10,585 bases of DNA from Clostridia bacterium. Lineage in GTDB: Bacteria > Bacillota > Clostridia > UMGS1883. The stretch is from positions 1-10,585 of the forward strand of contig JAFUJG010000080.1 of NCBI GenBank assembly GCA_017468215.1, given 5' to 3'. The stretch's first letter is position 1. Every line of letters begins with the position of its first letter. Of the stretch, positions 6,001-10,585 are shown in pieces. A model generated the notes under the pieces. That model was not told where the DNA came from, searched no databases, and saw nothing but the letters and a program-made list of their open reading frames with translations. A program made the position numbers and the translations under genes.

Positions 6001-7650
6001 AACTGCAGGGAAGATATGAGTGCAGACTTTGAGCAGGCATGGGATAACGATTATTCTGTAACTGCAACCTTGGGTAAGATTGATATTATCGAAACACAAA
6101 GGCAGATTGCGCTTAATATTTCCCTTGCAGAAAGCGGACATATTGCAATTTACGGTTCCTCGGGAACGGGCAAAACAACGCTTTTGCAGACAATTATCTA
6201 TTCACTCGTCACAAGGTATTCTCCCGAAATGCTCAACATTTTCGCATTTGACTTTGGCGGCAGAAACCTTGGCAATCTTTCCTTGCTTCCTCATTGTGTA
6301 AATGTGGCTTTCGGCGACGAGGAAGACAAGATTGCATTTATGTTTGAACAGATTTTGGAATGTATTGAACAGCGAAAGAGACTGTTTGCAGAAAACAACT
6401 GTGCAACATACGAGGCATATCTTGCCACAACAAACAATAAGTTGCCTGCGGTAATCATGGTTCTTGACAATTATGCGATTTTTCGTGAAAAAATGTTCAA
6501 GAACGAGGATGATATTGTAAGGATTGTAGCCAATGCAAAGGCTTACGGTATTTATCTGATTGTAACAGGTAACAGCAAAAATGCTATCTATTACAAGGTT
6601 TCGGAGCATATTTCCAACAATATTACACTCCGCATGAACGACAGAATGAACTACCGTGACATTCTTAATGTAACTGTGCCCATTGAGCCGGACAGCATCA
6701 AGGGCAGAGGCTTGACCGTTTACAACAAGAAGGCGGTGGAATTCCAGGCAGCTATGGCTCTTGAGGCTGAAAACGAAGCCGACAGAACAGATAAACTATG
6801 CAATCTGTACTCAAAAATGGCAGAAAGCTATAAGGGTAGGAGCATAGCTAATATGTATGGAGCAGGAAGCTCTCCGCAGCCTGCTGCTGAAAAGGAAGTA
6901 AGCAGAACTCCTGCGGTAACCGTTAAGAAAAAGGCACCCTCTGTTTTGCCCGGAGTTAATGATGATGCACATACACTTGTATGCGGCTCATCGGTTGTCA
7001 GCGGACAGCTTCAGGGCTTTGAGCTTAAGGCTATGAAAAATGTCTTTATAGGTATTGATGAAAATGTGTATCCCGACAGGATTATCACAAGGGTAACAGA
7101 GTTTGAAAACTCTTTGTGCTACGCCTTTGGCCGTGAGGCTATAAACGACGGAAAGACGAAAAATCTTTCAACTGAGGGCGATATACACGCTATGATTGAG
7201 TATCTTATAGGCGAGGTCAACGAAAGAGAGAGCGAGCTTGAGATGCTCAGAGCAGCAAATATCGACGAAGCGGAAATCTACGGCTATATGCAGAAGTATA
7301 AACGCATTTTCCTTATTATAAGAGATTTTGCACACTTCTACGATGTAATAAGCGATGATGACCTGAAGGTGCTTCTTACAATTATAAGAAAGCAGAGCCA
7401 GATGGGCATTTACATTGTTACAACCGACAACATCGACAGGATTGAAGCATATTGCGATACTGCACTGTATCTTGAACTGGTAAAAACAGAGCAGGGCCTT
7501 ATTATAGGCGGAAATATCAGCGACAAATATTCCGCAAGGCTTAGCAATAAGTTCTCCGAAATTCCTGTTGGTGAAAGAAATAAAAAGCTTAACGAAAACC
7601 AGGCATTTATGTATAACGGTGCAAAATGGTCAGTAATTGAAATCAACTGA
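3013..7650 (+). CDS. essC: EssC-type FtsK/SpoIIIE ATPase, core of the type VII secretion system
   Basis: This 1545-residue protein is the motor and central channel ATPase of T7SSb. It has a degenerate FHA-like region (1-95) and a second FHA domain with intact signature residues (G120-R121, S136-R137-x-H139, N164-G165). Two membrane segments follow (about 254-281 and 288-309), then a charged helix (311-345) and a divergent D0 region. D1 has Walker A GMTGSGKS (703-710) and Walker B LVIVIDE (D819, E820). D2 has Walker A GSSGTGKT (1048-1055), but its Walker B ends D1152-N1153 in place of D-E. D3 (about 1310-1545) lacks a P-loop, with only a Walker-B-like strand RIFLIIRD. Length and plan fit EssC/YukBA (about 1480-1500 residues). 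AGAGG about 10 bases upstream supports the ATG. D1 is probably the catalytically competent module; D2 and D3 probably bind substrate or regulate. Confidence 0.97.
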   Translation: MGRYIAFFCMNNRLLQYDIDNLLNNCEDNYVLSGTIPSANKILFPVKCENSAYYLSGGVKNWKVVCDGEEVTDRRVITHGSYISFTSKKVSYSVLIVDAAKHSMVSKCYSVKAQDKVFIGRATENNVVIDINGSVSRKHAAIRVDGSSKGFIEDLSGHTGVFLNGKNVTSAELRCGDVIWIMGNAICFMGSFIIVPGHMSVNGMEEVKGFDVAQSDEKEDEETYVRTPRILKSLDKKKILIDAPTQPQKSKMQPFILVAGPSATMALGMIASFGVTVANALNGGNIATTITGGVMVVSMLMGSLMWPSLMRSYNKRQEEANEKYRIEKYRYYLGEKEAEIKKIYDRNGRIWNENMLPSTDKLAGIVRDRSRNLWERSYADEDFLDVRLGLGEREFETEIQHPPKGFVLHDDTLVDEAIALAEKYKMLKNVPVSVSLRDKRAIGIVGEGGNIFNLLRCIVLNIAALHSPDDVKICVVCNELQKEEVEWVKDLPHCWNGAKTARYFVTNQSEAHRLFNEMDEKIQEREALIGKDDARLPHIVVIVLDETLVENVPFYRYLIDTENNAGISAIFPAERFNKIPKECNAIIQHEGDVCGIYIKNENNNRFIKFKADAFSLQDARKMGQSMSQIPVKIEKTMLSVPDRVTFLDMYRVGNIDDLSIVQKWENNMSDKTLAVPIGVKAGGELFNLDIHEKYHGCHGLVAGMTGSGKSEFLQAFILSALINYSPNEIAFVLVDFKGGDMARPFLKIPHLSATISNLSGNILYRALVSLEAEVKSRQKMFNEAASKLGIDKIDINSYHKYFKEGRLTLPLPHLVIVIDEFAQLKAQQPEFMAKLVEIAQVGRSLGIHLILATQKPSGVVDPQIWSNSRFKVCLKVLDKQDSIEMINRPDAALIKAPGRAYVQVGYDEIFEQLQSGYSGADYIPQNEYTDDENVTVKLMDSAAMPIRVARSATGSLKSGKTQLEEAVNKIVQIAKEKNLKAKSLWMEPLPDTLYLSNCREDMSADFEQAWDNDYSVTATLGKIDIIETQRQIALNISLAESGHIAIYGSSGTGKTTLLQTIIYSLVTRYSPEMLNIFAFDFGGRNLGNLSLLPHCVNVAFGDEEDKIAFMFEQILECIEQRKRLFAENNCATYEAYLATTNNKLPAVIMVLDNYAIFREKMFKNEDDIVRIVANAKAYGIYLIVTGNSKNAIYYKVSEHISNNITLRMNDRMNYRDILNVTVPIEPDSIKGRGLTVYNKKAVEFQAAMALEAENEADRTDKLCNLYSKMAESYKGRSIANMYGAGSSPQPAAEKEVSRTPAVTVKKKAPSVLPGVNDDAHTLVCGSSVVSGQLQGFELKAMKNVFIGIDENVYPDRIITRVTEFENSLCYAFGREAINDGKTKNLSTEGDIHAMIEYLIGEVNERESELEMLRAANIDEAEIYGYMQKYKRIFLIIRDFAHFYDVISDDDLKVLLTIIRKQSQMGIYIVTTDNIDRIEAYCDTALYLELVKTEQGLIIGGNISDKYSARLSNKFSEIPVGERNKKLNENQAFMYNGAKWSVIEIN

Positions 7651-7667
7651 AAAGGACGGTGATAGAA

Positions 7668-8441
7668 TTGGATTTGTCAAAAAATATGTTGCGCTTATCC
7701 TATGATGAGTATTACATGCTGATGTGTCTTATGGGCACTGACAGTATTAAAGCTACCTTTGCCGATAGGTATGATGGCATTACTGAAGACGCATTTGCCG
7801 AAATGTGGATTAAATGTGAAAATTCCCTTGTGGAAAAGGGTCATCTTCTCAGAGACGAGGCGTCCCTTCACCTTAATGCAGGCCTGTACTTCCTTCTGGC
7901 AGAATGTATCGATGCAAGGAAAGTTTATAATATTCAGCTTACGGATAGTGCAAAGGATGTTCGTGACATTACGTATTTTGAAGGCAACAATACTCTTGTT
8001 TGTATCAGAAATCTGACAGAGAACGAGGAGGTTGGGGTTTATCTTTCGCCTAAAAAGTCAGAATACGAAACTGTTACGGAAAAATTCATCAGACAGGGTA
8101 TGGAAGACGGCGAAATGGGAGCTGTCCTTACACAGCAGGAATATGTGACAATGATGGCAAATGCCAATATGGGCAACATGGATAAGGCTAAGCAGGTCTT
8201 TGGGGATGCACCGGAGGTATATGCAATCGATTTGATAAATGCCCTTAAAAAATCCTGCGGGATGCTTTCGATTAATGAGTATATTGAAGATGATGTAATG
8301 AACTACAACATTTTGTCGGGTGAAAAGTTCTTCTGGGCAGTTTTTGCCGAAGGCGAGGACTCGGTAGGCTTTAAGCTTATTAAACCGGACGAAGTAAAAG
8401 AGGCAATACGACTGACAATGGACTACAAGGGAGGCAATTGA
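7668..8441 (+). CDS. T7SS-associated protein, possibly EspG-like substrate chaperone
   Basis: I do not recognise this family firmly. It is a soluble acidic protein of 257 residues with no signal peptide or membrane helix. The order of segments recalls actinobacterial EspG chaperones: an opening LSYDEYYMLMCLMG, a helical stretch (AEMWIKCENSLVEKGHLLRD), a hydrophobic helix (LHLNAGLYFLLAE), then alternating strands such as TLVCIRN and VGVYLSP. EspG binds WXG100-related PE-PPE pairs before secretion, and the place beside essC and the WXG100 genes fits such a role. This is a resemblance judged by eye, not a homology result. Two starts are possible: GTG at 7659, only about 2 bases from AAAGGA, or TTG at 7668, well spaced from AGGACGGTGAT. 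I prefer TTG. It is not EssB/YukC, which needs a membrane helix. Confidence 0.75.
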   Translation: MDLSKNMLRLSYDEYYMLMCLMGTDSIKATFADRYDGITEDAFAEMWIKCENSLVEKGHLLRDEASLHLNAGLYFLLAECIDARKVYNIQLTDSAKDVRDITYFEGNNTLVCIRNLTENEEVGVYLSPKKSEYETVTEKFIRQGMEDGEMGAVLTQQEYVTMMANANMGNMDKAKQVFGDAPEVYAIDLINALKKSCGMLSINEYIEDDVMNYNILSGEKFFWAVFAEGEDSVGFKLIKPDEVKEAIRLTMDYKGGN

Positions 8442-8442
8442 T

Positions 8443-8700
8443 GTGACGGAAAAATTAACCTTTTCGGTATATGTTCCCGGGATAAATGAAACCTGTGATT
8501 TTTCCGTTCCTGCAGATATGTCAGTCAGAGAATCCGTCAAGCTCATAAAAAAGCTTCTGATGGAGGAGTATTGGGGCAATGTGCCCGTATCACAGAGCAG
8601 AGGATGCCTTATGAAAATGAGCGATGCAACTGTTCTCAACGATGCTTTGAGCTTTGCACAGCTTGGTGTTTCATCCGGCGAAAGATTAATTTTGGTATAA
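8443..8700 (+). CDS. yukD: YukD/EsaB-type ubiquitin-like protein of the T7SS
   Basis: This 85-residue protein has the size and pattern of YukD/EsaB, the small ubiquitin-fold component of Firmicutes T7SS (about 80 residues). A first beta hairpin (LTFSVYVPG, CDFSVPADMSV) leads into the helix VRESVKLIKKLL, followed by a short variable region and the closing strand SSGERLILV. There is no C-terminal diglycine, so classical ubiquitin-like conjugation is not expected, as known for the family. The GTG start has AAGGGAGG (8427-8434) eight bases upstream, inside the end of the previous gene. Only one base separates it from that gene's stop codon, suggesting translational coupling. In known systems this protein is a cytosolic component that interacts with the secretion machinery. 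Confidence 0.88.
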   Translation: MTEKLTFSVYVPGINETCDFSVPADMSVRESVKLIKKLLMEEYWGNVPVSQSRGCLMKMSDATVLNDALSFAQLGVSSGERLILV

Positions 8701-8715
8701 GGCGGTGTAGGGAGA

Positions 8716-9021
8716 ATGGCAGTTTTTAGAATAAACTACTCGAGAGTTATCTCTCAGGCTAATTCAATGTCGAATCTGGCAGGCGACCTCTCAAGCGAAA
8801 TACGAAAGCTTGAAGGTATGCTCAGCGACGTAAGGTCAAACTGGAAAGGCCCTGCATCCGAAGCTTATCAGAGACAGCTGAGTAATCTTATTGCAGATAT
8901 GAAACGCACAAAAAGCAAAATGACAGGCGTTTCGAGCACAATTAAGAGCGTTGCAAGAAGAATTCAGGCAGAGGACGAAAGAGCTGCTGAAAGAGCAAGG
9001 AAGCTTAATTCGGGAAAATAA
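8716..9021 (+). CDS. WXG100 family protein lacking the C-terminal YxxxD/E signal
   Basis: This 101-residue, all-helical protein has the WXG turn at W43-K44-G45 (SNWKGPASEAY), placed between two amphipathic helices as in ESAT-6/EsxA hairpins. The C-terminal tail is rich in Lys, Arg and Glu (ARRIQAEDERAAERARKL) and has no tyrosine after Y51, so the YxxxD/E secretion motif is absent. It may depend on a partner for export or serve inside the machine. Its ribosome binding site AAGGCGGTG (8699-8707) overlaps the yukD stop codon, tying the two genes together. It differs clearly from the two WXG100 proteins encoded further on, which carry the motif. Confidence 0.92.
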   Translation: MAVFRINYSRVISQANSMSNLAGDLSSEIRKLEGMLSDVRSNWKGPASEAYQRQLSNLIADMKRTKSKMTGVSSTIKSVARRIQAEDERAAERARKLNSGK

Positions 9022-9040
9022 TCCCGAGGGAGGTATGAAT

Positions 9041-9148
9041 ATGGAAAGTGCGGTACAGCCTGTGCAAGGCGGAATAGGAAGCACAGTATTATATCTGGCT
9101 GTTTTATTGGTTGTAATAGCTTTGGTGACGTTTATTAGACGAAGATAA
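9041..9148 (+). CDS. Small single-pass membrane protein, 35 residues
   Basis: A short gene starts at ATG 9041, seven bases after GGGAGG (9028-9033). It encodes a polar N-terminus (MESAVQPVQGGIG), one strongly hydrophobic helix (STVLYLAVLLVVIALVTFI) and an RRR end that, by the positive-inside rule, would face the cytoplasm. Alternative in-frame ATGs at 9035 (too close to the ribosome binding site) and 8951 (inside the previous gene) are less likely. It is encoded between WXG100 genes, and the spacing to the preceding stop is only 19 bases. I do not recognise the family. A small membrane subunit of the secretion apparatus is possible, with no direct evidence. A chance ORF cannot be excluded, though the ribosome binding site and clean helix argue for a real gene. 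Confidence 0.7.
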   Translation: MESAVQPVQGGIGSTVLYLAVLLVVIALVTFIRRR

Positions 9149-9204
9149 TAGCATCGAAGCAAAAAAATAATTAATTTATTCAATTTTGAAAGGAGAAATC
9201 TATT

Positions 9205-9516
9205 ATGGCAAACGCATGGTCAGTAACAACGGAAAGGCTTACTTCTTCGGCAAATATTCTTGACGATAAAGTAGCACAGTACAATTCACAGTGGGGCAAG
9301 CTCTACACAGAGGTGCAGAACCTTAAGTCCTCTCAGTGGCAGGGTGTAGCAAGCGATGCTTTTAACACTAAGCTTGAATCCTACAGAAACGATTTCGAAG
9401 AATTGGCAAAGGTATTGGAAAGCTATAGAGACTTCTTAAAGTCTGCTGCTGAAAGATACGAAAAGACAGAAGAAGCTGTTAAGGACGCTGCCGGAAATCT
9501 TAACGCCGGTGCATAA
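9205..9516 (+). CDS. WXG100 family type VII secretion substrate
   Basis: This 103-residue helical hairpin protein carries W45-Q46-G47 (SSQWQGVASDAF) at the loop and the export signal Y85-x-x-x-E89 (RYEKTEEAV) near the C-terminus. It fits the EsxA/YukE class: secreted as a dimer through EssC, whose ATPase domains recognise the tail. AAAGGAG (9189-9195), nine bases before the ATG, supports the start. A 56-base AT-rich gap separates it from the small membrane gene. I see no clear promoter there, so it is probably part of the operon transcript. The next gene encodes a second motif-bearing WXG100 protein 26 bases on; the two could form a heterodimer or separate homodimers. Confidence 0.95.
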   Translation: MANAWSVTTERLTSSANILDDKVAQYNSQWGKLYTEVQNLKSSQWQGVASDAFNTKLESYRNDFEELAKVLESYRDFLKSAAERYEKTEEAVKDAAGNLNAGA

Positions 9517-9542
9517 GAAAAAATAATTAGGAGGATTTAAAA

Positions 9543-9842
9543 ATGGCTACGATAAAAGTTGATTCTACAGTAATGAGAGATAAGGCCGGTATATTCAAGA
9601 ACGTTGCAACATCTATCAAAACTCTCACAGACGAAATGACACAGGAAATCGAAAGCTTACGCAGTGCGTGGGAAGGCGAATCCGCAGAAACAACAGTTAA
9701 CAAGTTCAAGAGCTTAGCAGCTACATTCGAAGAAAAGTACGAGACAATCAATCAGTACGCATCCTTCCTTGAAGAAGCTGCAAATGCATACGACGAAGCA
9801 GAAAAGGCTGTTACTCAGGGTGCAGAAGGTACACAGGCTTAA
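9543..9842 (+). CDS. WXG100 family type VII secretion substrate (second with YxxxE)
   Basis: This 99-residue protein has W43-E44-G45 (SAWEGESAET) between two amphipathic helices and Y83-x-x-x-E87 (AYDEAEKAV) near the C-terminus, the full WXG100 secreted-protein pattern. AGGAGG (9529-9534), eight bases before the ATG, is a strong ribosome binding site. Its opening MATIKVDS resembles that of the next, larger protein (MPYIKVDT), which suggests the downstream gene carries a related WXG-type module and that the two could pair. A stable hairpin follows its stop codon. Confidence 0.95.
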   Translation: MATIKVDSTVMRDKAGIFKNVATSIKTLTDEMTQEIESLRSAWEGESAETTVNKFKSLAATFEEKYETINQYASFLEEAANAYDEAEKAVTQGAEGTQA

Positions 9843-9850
9843 TTTGAGAT

Positions 9851-9889
9851 TAAGGCGAGGGCGTATGGGATTTAACTCCCCTCGCCTTA
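9851..9889 (+). terminator. Hairpin without U-tract after the WXG100 genes
   Basis: TAAGGCGAGGG (9851-9861) pairs perfectly with CCCTCGCCTTA (9879-9889), 11 bp, around a 17-base loop. The following bases TCATAACAG are not a U-tract, so efficient intrinsic termination is doubtful. It could be a partial terminator or a 3'-end stabiliser that keeps WXG100 mRNA abundant relative to the downstream gene. Confidence 0.6.
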
Positions 9890-9905
9890 TCATAACAGAG
9901 ACATA

Positions 9906-9934
9906 TGTTAACCTGATATATGCCTTTGTATAGT
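9906..9934 (+). promoter_or_regulatory. Weak candidate promoter before the putative effector gene
   Basis: TATAGT (9929-9934) is a fair -10; 17 bases upstream lies only TGTTAA (9906-9911), a poor -35. It falls after the hairpin at 9851-9889 and 23 bases before the GTG start, so it could give the last gene its own transcription. The evidence is thin. Confidence 0.25.
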
Positions 9935-9957
9935 TTTAAATTAAGGAGGTGTAGAAA

Positions 9958-10585
9958 GTGCCTTACATAAAAGTTGACACCAGAAGACTTTCAGGCTTTG
10001 GTAATACATCGGCAGCTGCACGAGGCCGTGTGGGAAGTATTAAGTCATCCTTTTCGTCAATCGGCAGTGCGTTGGACTGGGACGTTAAAGCGTGCTCGGG
10101 TATAAACAGAACAATCGGCCAGATTAACAATGAGCTTTCTAACGAAATGGCAAGCTTAAAAAGGATGGAAGCCTTCTTTGATATGGCTGTCAGAAAATAC
10201 AACGATGCTGACGAGGCAAAGCCCGAAGCTAAAAAGGTGCATACATCATCTGTTCAGAAAATTGTTCCCGGAAATTTCAGAAGCACAACCAAGAACGCTA
10301 CGCTGACAAGTATTCTGAAAAGCAACAATATTGTTAAAGCGGGATTAGTTAAAGTTAACAAGGAAGATAACGCATTTGTAGAGCTGATTAAGAAAATAGC
10401 TCTTGAAGTTGGCGTTGTGGGTAGCGTCACAGGTCTTATTGATGCCGCATATAAGGCATCTAAGGGTCAATATATAGATGCTGTTGAAACATTTGGCGAT
10501 ATGGTAAAGGGTGCAGCTAAAACATGGCCCGATTTAGCTAAAATTATAGGTGATATACGTGGACCATCACGTTTGGCTACTTCTA
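9958..10585 (+). CDS. Putative T7SS substrate/effector with N-terminal WXG100-like module (partial)
   Basis: The frame opens at GTG 9958, eight bases after AGGAGG in AAGGAGGTG (9943-9951), and stays open for 209 codons to the window edge, so the C-terminus is missing. Residues 1-85 look like a WXG100-type helical hairpin: the opening IKVDTRR matches the preceding WXG100 protein (IKVDSTV), W41 (LDWDVKA) sits at the usual turn position although the glycine is absent, and Y81-NDA-D85 forms a YxxxD signal. A Lys/Pro-rich linker (about 86-101) leads to a second, probably helical region (about 112-200) with a hydrophobic stretch ALEVGVVGSVTGLIDAAY. Fused substrates of this plan are often toxins or cell-wall-acting effectors, but no catalytic domain is visible. 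If it is a toxin, an immunity gene should follow. Confidence 0.8.
   Translation, partial: MPYIKVDTRRLSGFGNTSAAARGRVGSIKSSFSSIGSALDWDVKACSGINRTIGQINNELSNEMASLKRMEAFFDMAVRKYNDADEAKPEAKKVHTSSVQKIVPGNFRSTTKNATLTSILKSNNIVKAGLVKVNKEDNAFVELIKKIALEVGVVGSVTGLIDAAYKASKGQYIDAVETFGDMVKGAAKTWPDLAKIIGDIRGPSRLATS

Noticed and set aside
7659..7667. GTG 7659 as start of the gene after essC
   Set aside because: Only about two bases separate it from AAAGGA. TTG 7668 has normal spacing from AGGACGGTGAT. The difference is three residues and the choice is not certain.
8058..8639. A 193-codon minus-strand open frame
   Set aside because: It is antisense to the EspG-like and yukD genes, which have good ribosome binding sites and operon spacing; its translation resembles no protein family.
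8951..9148. A longer start (ATG 8951) for the small membrane protein
   Set aside because: It would overlap the end of the WXG100 gene by about 70 bases in another frame. ATG 9041 has an ideally spaced GGGAGG.
1..10585. CRISPR arrays, tRNA or rRNA genes, riboswitches
   Set aside because: No regularly spaced repeats of CRISPR type, cloverleaf patterns, rRNA-like stretches or recognisable riboswitch cores were seen on either strand.

Overview
The window reads as a chromosomal segment of a low-to-moderate GC Gram-positive bacterium, most likely a gut-type Clostridia. The grounds are strong AGGAGG-type ribosome binding sites, several GTG/TTG starts, the codon use, and a Firmicutes-style type VII secretion (T7SSb/ESX) gene set. 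Genus cannot be told from the sequence.

Left end (1-1552): two tandem, bidirectional terminator-like hairpins (about 7-37 and 53-88) are followed by a 1437-bp segment (91-1527) bounded by a perfect 31-bp inverted repeat. The segment holds a complete tyrosine recombinase gene on the minus strand, that gene's own Rho-independent terminator just inside the left repeat, and a strong outward-facing promoter (perfect -35, near-perfect extended -10) just inside the right repeat. The layout matches a DNA inversion switch of the Hin type (recombinase gene and outward promoter both inside the flipping segment), but with a tyrosine recombinase. In the sequenced orientation the promoter points into the operon on the right (ON). 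Inversion would aim it into the two terminators and would put the recombinase terminator in front of the operon (OFF).

Operon (1553-9842): closely packed plus-strand genes encode an XRE-family regulator, an SPFH/band-7 protein with three C-terminal zinc ribbons, the EssC-type FtsK/SpoIIIE secretion ATPase (FHA, two membrane segments, three ATPase modules), a 257-260 residue soluble protein that may be an EspG-like chaperone, a YukD/EsaB ubiquitin-like protein, a WXG100 protein without the C-terminal YxxxD/E signal, a 35-residue single-pass membrane peptide, and two WXG100 proteins that carry YxxxE signals.

Right end (9843-10585): a hairpin without a U-tract separates the WXG100 genes from a gene that runs off the window. 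It starts at a GTG with a near-ideal ribosome binding site and begins with a WXG100-like helical module ending in YxxxD. It is probably a secreted T7SS substrate or effector. The accessory membrane genes essA, essB/yukC and esaA/yueB are not in the window.

Taken together, the window looks like a phase-variable type VII secretion locus: a self-contained recombinase switch sets whether the regulator, secretion ATPase and substrates are transcribed. The repeat, promoter and terminators are read directly from the bases. Actual inversion is an inference.
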